Part shown: positions 42,509 through 51,655 of the stretch, piece by piece | Numbering within the stretch: the first letter of the stretch is position 1 | Layout of the letters: the number at the start of each line of letters is the position of its first letter | NCBI RefSeq assembly: GCF_024809975.1 | Contig: NZ_JANUDY010000002.1 | Span: forward strand, 1-64,000 | DNA length: 64,000 nucleotides | Direction of reading: 5' to 3' | Source: Comamonas sp. BIGb0152 | GTDB lineage: Bacteria; Pseudomonadota; Gammaproteobacteria; Burkholderiales; Burkholderiaceae_C | Position numbers and translations under genes: made by a program | Notes under the pieces: model-generated | Seen by the model: only the letters and a program-made list of their open reading frames with translations | What the model was told of the DNA's origin: nothing | The model's database searches: none

Positions 42509-42733
42509 GTTGCTCGCGTGTGGCGTGTGGCGTGTGGCCAGGTGGCGGGCGCCACCTAACCATAACCGCAACAAAGCCGACAAGGCCGTGATCAGCAGCA
42601 CCACAGCGCACCCTCTGCCCAAGTTCTGGGGCAACTGGCCCTGGCCGCCTGGTCCCCATTCTTGGAACGCCGGAGTTCGGGGGGATGACCAGGGAGCGAT
42701 GCCATGCAGCTGTTTAAGCGTAGCTGGTTTCTT

Positions 42734-44137
42734 TCAGGCAAATAAAAGCCTGTGCAGCATCCACAGGTTCAGCGACACAACGACGGCGGCGCAGCTCCAC
42801 AAGACGATGGACATGGGTCGGCCAAAGGTCAGCGCCCCCAGGGCATGGCGGCGGGTGGTGAACATCAGCAGCGGCACGATGGCAAAGGGCAGCTGCATGC
42901 TGAGCACCACTTGGCTAAACACCAGCAGCGCAGTGGCGCCTTCGCTGCCATACCAGGCAGTGGCGATGACGGCGGGCACGATGGCGATAAGCCGCGTCAG
43001 CAGCGCCCGCATCGTGGGCGACAGCCGAATCTGCAAGAAGCCTTCCATCACGATCTGGCCCGCCAAAGTGCCCGTCACCGACGAGCTGAGGCCCGACGCA
43101 AGCAGCGCGGTGCCAAACACTGCGCTGGCGATCCCGACGCCCAAGACGGGCGACAGCAAATGGTAGGCCTCTGACAGCTCGGTGACTGGGGGTGTGCCCG
43201 GACGGTTAAAAGCACCTGCCGCCACGACCAGGATGGCGGCATTGACAAACAGCGCCAAACCCAGTGCAACGGTGGAGTCGATGGTGGCGAATCGGATGGC
43301 TTGGCGCGTGCCTTCCAGCGTCTTGCGGTGTTCACGCGTCTGCACGATGGCGGAATGCAGATACAGGTTGTGCGGCATGACCGTCGCGCCGACGATGCCC
43401 ACAGCCAGGTAGAGCATCTCCGGATTCGTCACGATCTCGGAGCGCGGAATGAACCCCGATAGCACTGTGGCCAGCGGAGGGTGCAGCCACACCAGCTGGG
43501 CGCCGAAACAGATGCCGATCAAGGCCACCAGCCCGATGACGACCGACTCCAACGCGCGAAACCCCCGGCTTTGCAGTGCAAGGATGAGCATCACATCCAC
43601 CACGGTGATGCAGACGCCAACGATCAGTGGCAGGCCAAACAAGAGGTTCAGGCCGATGGCCATGCCGAGCACCTCGGCCAGGTTGCAGGCCACGATGGCG
43701 ACCTCGCAAAAGAACCAGAGCATCAGGTTGATGCGCGGCGGAAACTGGTCGCGGCAGGCCTGGGCCAGGTCGCGCCCGCTGGCCAAGCCCAGCCGCACCG
43801 CTGCCGCCTGGAACAGCATGGCCATCAGGTTGGATGCAAAGATCACCGCCAACAACGAGTAGCCAAACTGCGAACCGCCCGCAATCGAGGTGGCCCAGTT
43901 GCCGGGATCCATATACCCGACTGCCACCAAATAGCCGGGCCCAGCAAATGCCAGCATGCGCCTTGCGTTGGCTGAACGGCCGGTGCCCTGCGGCACGGCA
44001 ATGCTGCGGTGCACCTGTGGCAGGCTGGGCGCGCCTAGCTTTCCGTTGTCTGGTTCCATGGCGTCGGTGCACTCCGGCTGTGATCCGCACGCTGGGTGGA
44101 TCAGGGCGCTTTGTGTGGTGAAGGCGGGTGGCGGCAT
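42734..44137 (-). CDS. mntH: Nramp family Mn2+/Fe2+ transporter MntH
   Basis: The 467-residue proton-coupled divalent metal importer has about eleven helices and the metal-site motifs '[12 protein letters not shown]' and '[13 protein letters not shown]'. The transport-pathway 'GFIPR' loop is also present. ATG 44137 is 8 bases after the stop of the preceding small gene; an internal ATG at 44059 also gives a normal family N-terminus. It appears to be the last gene of a ferritin-like/small-protein/mntH set. Confidence 0.92.
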   Translation of the reverse strand: MPPPAFTTQSALIHPACGSQPECTDAMEPDNGKLGAPSLPQVHRSIAVPQGTGRSANARRMLAFAGPGYLVAVGYMDPGNWATSIAGGSQFGYSLLAVIFASNLMAMLFQAAAVRLGLASGRDLAQACRDQFPPRINLMLWFFCEVAIVACNLAEVLGMAIGLNLLFGLPLIVGVCITVVDVMLILALQSRGFRALESVVIGLVALIGICFGAQLVWLHPPLATVLSGFIPRSEIVTNPEMLYLAVGIVGATVMPHNLYLHSAIVQTREHRKTLEGTRQAIRFATIDSTVALGLALFVNAAILVVAAGAFNRPGTPPVTELSEAYHLLSPVLGVGIASAVFGTALLASGLSSSVTGTLAGQIVMEGFLQIRLSPTMRALLTRLIAIVPAVIATAWYGSEGATALLVFSQVVLSMQLPFAIVPLLMFTTRRHALGALTFGRPMSIVLWSCAAVVVSLNLWMLHRLLFA

Positions 44138-44145
44138 AGACGCTC

Positions 44146-44373
44146 TTATCTGGCGGTGGGTGCCTGGTACAGCGCGGGCGAGGGGGTGGTTGCAGCTGGC
44201 AGCGTAGCGATGTCGCCGCCGTTTAACATCGCCAGCAGATCACCGGTGACGATCGCAAGGCCCGCCAGCACGATCAAGCTCCCCACACAACGGCGCACCA
44301 AGGTGGCAGGTTTCAAGCGCCGCGTCTTGCTGGGGGCGCCTGCTTCAGGGGATTGAGGCAAAAAGGACTTCAT
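44146..44373 (-). CDS. Small membrane protein upstream of mntH
   Basis: The 75-residue product has a basic N-terminus, one hydrophobic helix ('[22 protein letters not shown]') and a polar C-terminus. AAGGAG five bases before ATG 44373 is a strong ribosome-binding site. It sits 8 bases before mntH, so the two are probably cotranscribed. No family was recognised. Confidence 0.65.
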   Translation of the reverse strand: MKSFLPQSPEAGAPSKTRRLKPATLVRRCVGSLIVLAGLAIVTGDLLAMLNGGDIATLPAATTPSPALYQAPTAR

Positions 44374-44421
44374 CGCAACTCCTTGGCAGAGGTACAGCTG
44401 TCTCGGGCCCGCCATGTGGAA

Positions 44422-44445
44422 ATCCTGCCCCGGTGCGGGGCAGGA
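44422..44445. terminator. Hairpin after ferritin-like gene
   Basis: An 11-base-pair stem (ATCCTGCCCCG and CGGGGCAGGAT) with almost no loop lies between the ferritin-like gene and the small membrane gene. It lacks a long T tract, so it may attenuate rather than end transcription into mntH. Confidence 0.55.
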
Positions 44446-44457
44446 TGGAGATACGCC

Positions 44458-45429
44458 TTAAGCGTAGGCCGTGCTCATCACCAGCGCGCCATTCACGCCG
44501 GCCGGGAAGAAGCCGCCCTTGGTGGCAGAGTCCTTGGTCAGGTAGACGATGTTCAGCACATCGCCTGGCGAGCGGCTGTAGGCGATGCCGTCAGCATCCA
44601 AGGGCACGATGTTCGAGCTGCTGTCATCCCCGGTGATGCCCTGGTCCACATCAGAAGAGCCATCAAGGCTGTCGCGCGCATCCGAGATGGCGCCGGCAGC
44701 CGAGCGCAGCGCAGGCGTGGCGAGGCCCTTGGCGTACAGCACCGTGCGCACCAGACCAGCGTGGTAGGCCTCGGCAGCCAGAATGCCGGCAGCGGCCTCC
44801 AGGTAGGTTTTGTTGGTGATCAGCGGCGATGCGCCCTTGTAGGCGGTAACGCCCACGTCCTCAAAGATAAAGGCACCCAGCAGAAAGTTCTCGTCACTGG
44901 CATAGGGATCGAAGGCCACGCCCGCACCCACCAACCCGGCTGCGCGCGCCGCCACCGAGAAGGCGCCGTTTGGGTCCGTGCCCCCTATATCGATCTGCGG
45001 CTGCGCCACCGCTGCCGACCCCAGCGCCTTGCGCAAAAAGGCCACGTGGGCGATTTCGTCCTGGGCGATCTCCTTGGCGTACTGCGCGACGACAGGATCC
45101 TTGAACGCCACCGCCCGCCCACCCGTGATGCCGCCCTGCGTGCCTGCACCTGACTGCATATTGGCGGGCAGCCCCGTGCCGAACACCGCATAGTGGTAGA
45201 ACTGCGATTCCAGATACTCCAGGTTCAGCGCAAAGTTCAGAATCTCCACATCCGTCGGGCCGTTGGCCTGGGCGTTGGCATCACTGCCACCACCTCCGCA
45301 AGCCGTCAAAATCGCACCGCCCGCCATACCTGCCGCTACGCCTCCCGTCTTTCTGAAGAATTGACGCCGGTCTTCCAATTTCTTGGCCCGCTGTTGCAAT
45401 ACACCTATCAACACTGATTCGTCAGACAT
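44458..45429 (-). CDS. Exported ferritin-like domain protein
   Basis: The 323-residue product starts with a charged leader and a twin-arginine-type signal ('DRRQFFRKTGGVAAG') that runs into a lipobox-like 'LTACGGGG'. It then has a ferritin-like four-helix core: 'NLEYLESQFYHYAVFG' and 'EIAQDEIAHVAFLRK' contain the E and E-x-x-H di-iron ligands. PF13668-type proteins have unclear roles in iron or desiccation response. AAAGGAAA precedes ATG 45429. Confidence 0.86.
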   Translation of the reverse strand: MSDESVLIGVLQQRAKKLEDRRQFFRKTGGVAAGMAGGAILTACGGGGSDANAQANGPTDVEILNFALNLEYLESQFYHYAVFGTGLPANMQSGAGTQGGITGGRAVAFKDPVVAQYAKEIAQDEIAHVAFLRKALGSAAVAQPQIDIGGTDPNGAFSVAARAAGLVGAGVAFDPYASDENFLLGAFIFEDVGVTAYKGASPLITNKTYLEAAAGILAAEAYHAGLVRTVLYAKGLATPALRSAAGAISDARDSLDGSSDVDQGITGDDSSSNIVPLDADGIAYSRSPGDVLNIVYLTKDSATKGGFFPAGVNGALVMSTAYA

Positions 45430-46207
45430 GTGATTTCCTTTCGAGTTGCGCGTAACGCGCCTACCTACACAGGAATGCGCCGTCGCTAGACGACACACGG
45501 TGCAGCAAGAAGCAGCTCAGCACAAAAGCCTGGTCAGTGGAGACTGATGACGTCGACTCTTGCTACTTGCGGTGTACGCAGCAGAGCGAAAGGTGGATTC
45601 ACTATTTTTGGGGTCTTTACAATTGGCCGTGTTTTCTAAATTGTTGGGAAGAATAGCTGATCGCTTGTTTGATGGGTTTTGGATTGCGATAGATGCCTCG
45701 GGCGTCGACCATGCTCTCAATCAGTTCTATGAAAACGACCATCTAGGCTTGCAGGTGCTCGGACTGATCCATGCCAACTTAAGGACAAGAGCTGCTGCGG
45801 CAGCACAGAACAGGAGTCGATGCCATTTCGATTGCAGCCGCCTAGTTGCCGCGATAATTCATGCGCTCAGCTCTACCCACATATGCGCCAAAGCAAACCG
45901 GCCAGTCCCCTGCGCTTAGGGGGGATTGGCCATTTCGGTGTTCTATATAGATCGTCAAGCTGTCCCCCTCACACGCCAGATACCGTTCCTGGACGGTTCT
46001 GACGCGGTTCGATCAACGTACAATCGGCACGGGCGAACAAGGCGGAAGTTTCAGTTTCTCGACGTCCGGCGTTATATCAATGAATACCACATCTGTGGTT
46101 GGAAGAACATCCAGCTTGGGCTTGGGATGTCAGTAGGATGAGATTCATGTGGGGGTGTCGGAGGGAAGTTTTGGAGAAAGTGAATGCATCAATGTTTCGC
46201 CCCGCTT
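45430..46207. other. 778-base region without a recognised gene
   Basis: Composition changes from GC-rich to mixed and then AT-rich. Several open frames of 60-119 codons exist on both strands, but none has a ribosome-binding site plus a recognisable protein pattern. It may contain decayed mobile DNA at the left border of the AT-rich island. Confidence 0.5.
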
Positions 46208-46471
46208 TTAGGCTAATGCATTGGCATCCTCAAGATCCGGCGCATAGGCGTTCTCTTCAATGGACAGACTACCAATTGCGGGAAATTTATTTAAAGTGAA
46301 TTGAAACCGATCCTGCAATTTCTTATTTTTGGTTTCAGATGACGTGGCTTTGCTTTTTTCATGAAAAATATCCACTGTACTTACGTAACTGCATGCGAAG
46401 GCTGTAGCTTGTGAGAAAGAAATAATGGCAGCAAGCGCTAAATTCTTATAAATTATCATAGATGACTTCAT
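46208..46471 (-). CDS. Small exported protein, AT-rich island
   Basis: The 87-residue product has a clear signal peptide (NLALAAIISFSQATAFA) followed by 'CSYVSTVDIFHEKSK' and a short helical mature part. The Cys after the signal could be a lipoprotein site, although the preceding residues are not a perfect lipobox. The mature sequence faintly resembles the first strand and helix of OmpA-like domains, so a truncated OmpA-type protein is possible. Low GC differs from neighbouring chromosomal genes. Confidence 0.5.
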   Translation of the reverse strand: MKSSMIIYKNLALAAIISFSQATAFACSYVSTVDIFHEKSKATSSETKNKKLQDRFQFTLNKFPAIGSLSIEENAYAPDLEDANALA

Positions 46472-46627
46472 GCGATGCTGGCAACATGATGTTGCCGAAA
46501 TTGGTTGCGGCTTTGAATGGTTCAGTCCCTGCCAGTCTTTCGGTTAGAACCGTATTGCACGCATAAACAATATATGTGAAATTGCCTTATCAGTGGTCAA
46601 TTCCACAATTATCGTTTTATGCCGGGC

Positions 46628-46657
46628 TTGCATTGGATTGAGTATTTGTGCTAAGAT
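46628..46657 (+). promoter_or_regulatory. Sigma-70-type promoter of the ParA/cyclase-like pair
   Basis: TTGCAT and TAAGAT are separated by 18 bases, 74 bases before the TTG start of the ParA-like gene, in AT-rich DNA. Both hexamers match sigma-70 consensus in four or five positions. Confidence 0.5.
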
Positions 46658-46730
46658 ATTATTGGGTATTTTTGATGATGTTGGTTTATTTGTGAGTTAA
46701 TCTGTCTTAAATAAAGTAAGGAGTAACCTT

Positions 46731-47822
46731 TTGAAAATTATTACTTTGTATAATCATAAAGGTGGCGTATCTAAAACTACGACGACTTTTAATATTGCAA
46801 CATACCTGGCAAATTCCGGCAAGAAAGTGCTTATGGTTGATGCGGATCCACAGTGTAATCTTACTGAAATTGCGTTGGCTCGAACTATAAGAAATCTAGA
46901 TGCAGCTGCAGAGAAATCAGCCAGTCATAAAGTCGGTGAGTTACCGGGAACTAGCATTCTAGATGCTTTGAATCAAAGAATTAAGGGCGATGCCGCATTC
47001 ATTGATATCGCAAAAATAAAAACAGTAGAGGTGCATCTCAATTTGCACTTAATTAGAGGGTCGGTTGACTTAAGTTCGATCGAAGATGACTTGGCGGAAG
47101 CTCATGTTCAAAGGATGAGCATGAGAACAAATCTTATGAGGACATATGTAGCCATTGGCGATTTTCTTGTACGGCTTGCAGAAAAAGAAAAATTCGACTA
47201 TATATTTATAGATGTTGGGCCAAGTTCGGGTGCATTGACTAGGGCCTTTTTTCTTGTGTGTGATGGTTTTTTTATACCAGTTGCACCAGATCGCTTTAAT
47301 GTGCAAGCTATTGGAACGCTCTCGCATATTTTGCAGCGTTGGATGAAAGAGCATCAACAAGTAATTTCTCAATATCAATCTCTAGATATTCCCATTCGTG
47401 CAGGAAAGCCTGCATTTTTAGGTGCAGTTGTCCAAGCTTTTAAAAAATATGCTGGTGAAGCGAAACCAGGTTTTAAACTTTGGATGGAGCGGTTGCCTAT
47501 AGAAATTGATAAAAAACTCAAACCGATTTACTCTGAAGATCTATCTAGTGAATCTTTGTATTTGCCAACGCAAAAAAACAAAGTAGCCAAAAATTCTATT
47601 TCGGTTGAAATTCCGGATTTCAATCAGCTTGCTCCACTCATGCAAGAGCTTGGCAAGGCAGTGTTTAATATTGATCAAGCAGATACTGCGCTAATTACTA
47701 AAAGTCATAAGCCTTGGAAGGGTAATAATTGGAGTGGCGCACAAAAAAGAATGACAAGCTATAAGACTCTTTTTAAATCTATTTCGGAAATCATTAACAA
47801 GTTTGATGTTCAAAAACCTTGA
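46731..47822 (+). CDS. ParA/MinD-like ATPase
   Basis: The 363-residue protein has the deviant Walker A 'NHKGGVSKTTT' (signature Lys10, Lys15), 'LMVDADPQCNLT' (35-45) and 'FIDVGPSSGALTRAFF' with Asp161, typical of ParA-type ATPases that dimerise on ATP. A C-terminal region of about 150 residues has no clear family. The TTG start is supported by AAGGAG seven bases upstream. No parB or plasmid replication gene is near. It overlaps the next gene by four bases and is AT-rich compared with the chromosome, so it was probably acquired. Confidence 0.88.
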   Translation: MKIITLYNHKGGVSKTTTTFNIATYLANSGKKVLMVDADPQCNLTEIALARTIRNLDAAAEKSASHKVGELPGTSILDALNQRIKGDAAFIDIAKIKTVEVHLNLHLIRGSVDLSSIEDDLAEAHVQRMSMRTNLMRTYVAIGDFLVRLAEKEKFDYIFIDVGPSSGALTRAFFLVCDGFFIPVAPDRFNVQAIGTLSHILQRWMKEHQQVISQYQSLDIPIRAGKPAFLGAVVQAFKKYAGEAKPGFKLWMERLPIEIDKKLKPIYSEDLSSESLYLPTQKNKVAKNSISVEIPDFNQLAPLMQELGKAVFNIDQADTALITKSHKPWKGNNWSGAQKRMTSYKTLFKSISEIINKFDVQKP

Positions 47823-48496
47823 ATACCTCTACAAAAATACATTTTGTGGCTTTTCTCGATATCCTAGGATTCAAAGCCATGGTGGACGAAGAAGTCCGCG
47901 TAGGATCGGGGAAATATCTTGATAAACTTCTGCGTTGTCATCAAAAGTGTTCAGATATTTTTGAGCCAGATTCGACTCTAAGAATAATTCAATTTTCTGA
48001 TTCAATTGTTATTTCTAGACCATATGAAGCATCGAAATTTGTACAGTTCGTGACAAGTATTGCGGAATATCAGAGATATCTTCTTGATGAGCAATTGCTC
48101 TGCCGCGGAGGCGTGGCGGTGAATCAGCATTTTACAAACGGAACCTTTACATTTAGTGCTGGGTTAATTGATGCGTATGATGTTGAGAGTAAAACTGCGC
48201 GTTATCCGAGAGTGGTTATAAAGCCTGATGTTATTGATCTGATATATCCGGATGGAAAACTTCCTGTTGAAGTAGTAAAGGAGGATGATGGTTTGTTTTT
48301 TATTGATTATATAGGTATAACAAAAAATAGAAATCCCCGTATTTTAAGAAATGCTATTAAAAATACAGTTAATTCATTGAAAAACAGTAAAAATCCATCT
48401 GTTCGAGAAAAAGTTATTTGGCTTGCTAATTATTCTGATGCAATTCTGAAAACAAATCATACTCCTCCTAAATTTCAAGGAGGATCAGTTTTGTAG
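47819..48496 (+). CDS. Class III cyclase-like palm-domain protein
   Basis: The 225-residue protein has the landmarks of class III nucleotidyl cyclase homologues: 'FLDILGF' (12-18) with Asp14, 'QFSDSIVIS' with Asp61, 'RGGVAVN' (96-102) and 'SAGLIDAYDVE' (113-123). The two Asp residues correspond to the metal ligands of adenylate/guanylate cyclases, but the usual Asn/Arg transition-state residues are not identifiable, so activity is uncertain. It starts at TTG 47819, overlapping the ParA-like stop (TTGA), which indicates translational coupling. No known defence system was recognised by name. Confidence 0.75.
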   Translation: MNTSTKIHFVAFLDILGFKAMVDEEVRVGSGKYLDKLLRCHQKCSDIFEPDSTLRIIQFSDSIVISRPYEASKFVQFVTSIAEYQRYLLDEQLLCRGGVAVNQHFTNGTFTFSAGLIDAYDVESKTARYPRVVIKPDVIDLIYPDGKLPVEVVKEDDGLFFIDYIGITKNRNPRILRNAIKNTVNSLKNSKNPSVREKVIWLANYSDAILKTNHTPPKFQGGSVL

Positions 48497-48758
48497 TGCT
48501 AAAATAAAAAATCCGATTCAATTGTGAATGGTGGCGTATAGTATTACTCTGGGAATGAATGTAAAATACTTTAGGTTGCTGATGATGTAGTTAATATACT
48601 ATTATTGTTGAAATAATTAAGGATGCTATATGTTTTTTCATTCTGTAGCCATATGAGTTGGCTAAAACCACAATACTTTCTGTGCGTGGCTGCTAACCTC
48701 ATGCAGGAATTTGCCTAGGCACTTTCGATTATTTCGATCGCCAACGACACAAATATAA
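48497..48758. other. AT-rich flank of the island
   Basis: The 262 bases after the cyclase-like gene are AT-rich and contain no supported gene. GC content rises abruptly at the hairpin near 48759, which marks the right border of the island. Confidence 0.55.
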
Positions 48759-48784
48759 TGAAAGCCGCCCAAGGCGGCTTTCAT
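48759..48784. terminator. Bidirectional hairpin terminator
   Basis: Arms TGAAAGCCGCC and GGCGGCTTTCA form an 11-base-pair stem with a 4-base CAAG-type loop. On the minus strand it is followed by AT-rich DNA and should end the long acetylpolyamine operon; on the plus strand it could end the ParA/cyclase-like transcript. Confidence 0.75.
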
Positions 48785-48832
48785 CTTCAACACATCGACA
48801 ACAGCAGCCGAAGCCTCGTCACCGCCCCAAAT

Positions 48833-49864
48833 CTACTGCCCCCCCACCTCAAACCCCCGCAGCGCACTCTCCAGGTTCAAGCCCAAATCCTCACTCAAAT
48901 ACCCACCTTCCTGCACGATCACCGTCGGCAGCCCCAGCTGCGCGATTTTCTCGGTGATCCGGGCGAAGCCGGGGGTGTCGATGGCCAGGGCTTTGTAGGG
49001 GTCGTGTTCGTGGGCGTCCAGGCCCAGGGCCAGCACCAGGGCGCCGGGGGCGTAGTGGCGAATGGACGTGAGGGCGGTTTCCAGTGCGCGCAGGTACTGG
49101 TCGGTGGTGGTGCCCTTGGGCTGGGGCAGGTTCAGGTTGTAGCCCAGGCCTTCGCCTTCGCCGCGCTCATGCGCATGGCCGGTGAAGAAGGGGGTGCAGA
49201 AGTGCGGATCGGCATGAATCGATACGGTCAGCACATCGTTGCGGCGCCAGAAGATGCCCTGGGTGCCGTTGCCGTGGTGTACGTCGATGTCGAGCACTGC
49301 GATGCGGGCATGTTTGCTGCGCAGGTGCTGGGCGGCGATGGCGGCGTTGTTCAGGTAGCAAAAGCCGTTGGCGCGGTCCACATAGGCGTGGTGGCCCGGT
49401 GGGCGGCACAGCGCGTAGGCGGCTTGTTCGCCTTGCAGCACCAGCTCGGCGGCATGGGTGGCGCAGTGGGCGGAGTTGATGGCGGCATGCCAGGTGTGCT
49501 CGCCAATGCTGCAGGCGCAGTCACCCATGTGGTAGCCGGCTTGGCCGACCAGGTGGTCGGGGTAGGTAAAGGGCTGGCCGGGGAAGGGGAAGACATTGGG
49601 CAGCACTTCGAGCGAGGCATCGGGCAGCGCCTGCCAGCGTTGCCAGGCGGTTTGCAGAAAGTGCAGGTACTCGGGGGTGTGGACGGCGGCGCGCGGGCCG
49701 GGGCCAAAGTCTTCGACCAGCAGGGGCTGGTGGCCGGCTTTTTGGGCGGAGCGCAGCAGGATCTCGGCGCGTTCGGGTTGCTCGTTGCTGCGTTTGAGTT
49801 GGCCGCGCACCATGAATTGCTGCGGGTCGTGGCTGCGGTGCTCGTGGCTGTAGATGAATTTCAT
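48833..49864 (-). CDS. Histone deacetylase/acetylpolyamine amidohydrolase family protein 1
   Basis: The 343-residue zinc hydrolase has 'RPPGHHAY' (His158, His159), 'LDIDVHHGNGTQ' with metal ligands Asp194 and His196, 'ALGLDAHEHDP' and 'EGGYLSE'. The length and pattern fit bacterial acetylpolyamine amidohydrolases that release acetate from N-acetyl polyamines. It starts within the GntR stop codon (ATGA) and is the last gene of the operon. A second homologue lies at 51648. Confidence 0.9.
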   Translation of the reverse strand: MKFIYSHEHRSHDPQQFMVRGQLKRSNEQPERAEILLRSAQKAGHQPLLVEDFGPGPRAAVHTPEYLHFLQTAWQRWQALPDASLEVLPNVFPFPGQPFTYPDHLVGQAGYHMGDCACSIGEHTWHAAINSAHCATHAAELVLQGEQAAYALCRPPGHHAYVDRANGFCYLNNAAIAAQHLRSKHARIAVLDIDVHHGNGTQGIFWRRNDVLTVSIHADPHFCTPFFTGHAHERGEGEGLGYNLNLPQPKGTTTDQYLRALETALTSIRHYAPGALVLALGLDAHEHDPYKALAIDTPGFARITEKIAQLGLPTVIVQEGGYLSEDLGLNLESALRGFEVGGQ

Positions 49865-50688
49865 GGTCTTGGCGGTTTTCGTCGGGAGGAAGAAACGGGG
49901 GAGGCGGTGGCGCCGGGCTTGGCTTTGGCTGCGGTCGCGGGCGCGGCGGCAGCACCCGCGTCCGGGGCCTGGTCGCCATGCAGCACCTGGGCATGGGCCT
50001 TGTCCTGGGCATCGACCAGATGCACGCGCAGCGCCTTTTCTGCGGCGTCGGCATCGCGGCGCAAGATGGCATCGACGACCGGGAAGTGCGACTGCGCGAT
50101 AAATACCGGGTCGCGGTACTGGCGCTCGATAAAGCCCTGGCAGATGCGGATCTCGGCCTGCATATTGGCAAAGATGCGCTGCAGGTATTCATTGCCCGAC
50201 AGGCGCGAGATGGCGGTGTGCATGCCCAAGTCCATCGTCACCCGCTCGATATTGCTCAGGGTCGGTGCGCGCTCCAGCATGTCATCGGCATAGGCTTTGA
50301 GGGATGCAAGCTGCGCATCGGTGGCCACCTCGCAGGCCAGGCGTGCGGCCATCACTTCCAGCCCCAGGCGCACCTGGAACAGGTCCTGGATCTCCTTGGG
50401 GCTGAAGGTGCGCACGGTAAAGCCCTTGCGCGGGGTGGAGACGATGACGCCCTGGCTCTCCAGGCGGCGGGCCGCTTCGCGCAGCGGGGCGCGGCTCACG
50501 CCCATCTGGCGCGACAGCTCGGCCTCGACGATGCGCGAGCCCGGTGGCAGCCGGCCTTCAAAAATGGCCTGCAGCAGCTGGCGCTCGACCAGCTCCACCA
50601 GATCGGGCACCCGGATCGACGAAAAGCCGGGGTTGTCTGTCTCCTCGCCCTGCAGGGCGATGGTTTTTGTTGGGGTCTCAGATGTCAT
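49861..50688 (-). CDS. GntR family regulator, FCD type, of the polyamine operon
   Basis: The 275-residue protein has an N-terminal winged helix ('GRLPPGSRIVEAELSRQMGVSRAPLREAARRLE') whose pieces match the GntR motif, an FCD domain with 'DLGMHTAISRLSGN' and 'SHFPVVDAILRRD', and a C-terminal Ala/Pro-rich tail of 45 residues. It is embedded in the operon it probably controls, overlapping the genes on either side by 4 and 11 bases. Palindromes at 61372-61401, upstream of the first gene, are plausible operators. Confidence 0.88.
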   Translation of the reverse strand: MTSETPTKTIALQGEETDNPGFSSIRVPDLVELVERQLLQAIFEGRLPPGSRIVEAELSRQMGVSRAPLREAARRLESQGVIVSTPRKGFTVRTFSPKEIQDLFQVRLGLEVMAARLACEVATDAQLASLKAYADDMLERAPTLSNIERVTMDLGMHTAISRLSGNEYLQRIFANMQAEIRICQGFIERQYRDPVFIAQSHFPVVDAILRRDADAAEKALRVHLVDAQDKAHAQVLHGDQAPDAGAAAAPATAAKAKPGATASPVSSSRRKPPRP

Positions 50689-51655
50689 GTCGGGGTGCCT
50701 GGTGAGCGGTGTGCTTTTGCCGCCGGGGCCATGCAAGGTAGACGCCGGCAGCGCTGATCATCAGCATGCCATAAAGGGCCAGGCTGTCTGGCGGTCGTTG
50801 GAACCAGAACGTGCTGATCAGCACGGCCAGCAACAGTTGTACATAATTCATCGGCGCCAGGGTCGATGCCGAGGCGCGCTGGAAGGCCTGCAGCAGCAGC
50901 AACTGCGCGCCACCGCTGACAAAGCCGCCCGCCAGCAGCAAGGCCATGTGCGGCGCATCGGGCCATTCGGTAATGGGGTGGAAGAGAGTTGGCAGGTTGG
51001 TGATGACCAGGCAAAACAGCGCCATATAGGCAAACTGCACCGCCGTGGGCACCAGGCCCGAGAGCTTGCGCGTGAGCACCTGGAACAGCGCATAGCAGAC
51101 GGCCGAGATCGCCATCAGCACGGTGCCGGCCAGCGGCAGCGCATTGCCCGGGCGCACGATGAGCAGCATGCCGGCAAAGCCCAGCAGCACCGCCACCCAT
51201 TGCACGCGGCCCACCCGCTCGCCCAGCAGCCAGGGCGAGAGCGCCACCATGATCAGCGGCGCAGTGAAGTAGATCGCTGTGGCTTCCGCCAGCGGCATGG
51301 TCGCCAGCGCCGTCATAAAGCAGGTGGCCACAATGGCCAGCATCAGGCTGCGCAGCAGCAGTAATTTGCCGCTGCGCAGGCGCCCCCAGCGCAGCGCGGA
51401 CCAGTCGCCATGCCGGTGCATGACCCACAGCGCCAGCACGCCGACGGCCGTGTAACGCGAGAGGTTCATCACCGTGGCCGGAAACTGGGCCAGCATGTGC
51501 TTGGCAAAGGCGTCGTAGCAGGCAAAGCACAGCAGGGCCGCCAGAAACAGGCCCAGCCCCTGGCGCTGCCGGCGCGCGGCATCGGCCTCGCGCTGTGCTG
51601 GCTCGGGCTCTGGGCTGCCGATCTGGCTGCTTTGCTGCACGGCCTGCTCAGCCAT
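50678..51655 (-). CDS. DMT superfamily (EamA) transporter
   Basis: The 325-residue membrane protein has ten predicted helices in two EamA repeats ('LAALLCFACYDAFAKHMLAQFP' in part, 'GGAQLLLLQAFQRASASTLAP'). It could export an intermediate or product of the surrounding polyamine-type pathway. It overlaps the upstream HDAC gene by 8 bases and the GntR gene by 11. Confidence 0.85.
   Translation of the reverse strand: MAEQAVQQSSQIGSPEPEPAQREADAARRQRQGLGLFLAALLCFACYDAFAKHMLAQFPATVMNLSRYTAVGVLALWVMHRHGDWSALRWGRLRSGKLLLLRSLMLAIVATCFMTALATMPLAEATAIYFTAPLIMVALSPWLLGERVGRVQWVAVLLGFAGMLLIVRPGNALPLAGTVLMAISAVCYALFQVLTRKLSGLVPTAVQFAYMALFCLVITNLPTLFHPITEWPDAPHMALLLAGGFVSGGAQLLLLQAFQRASASTLAPMNYVQLLLAVLISTFWFQRPPDSLALYGMLMISAAGVYLAWPRRQKHTAHQAPRHDI

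Noticed and set aside
45482..45497. 16-base match to the reverse complement of 61370-61385, upstream of the aldolase operon
   Set aside because: A 16-base match is expected about once by chance across a window of this size, so it was not treated as a shared operator.
45560..45919. 119-codon open frame on the plus strand
   Set aside because: No ribosome-binding site, signal or family pattern; it lies in mixed-composition DNA next to the island.
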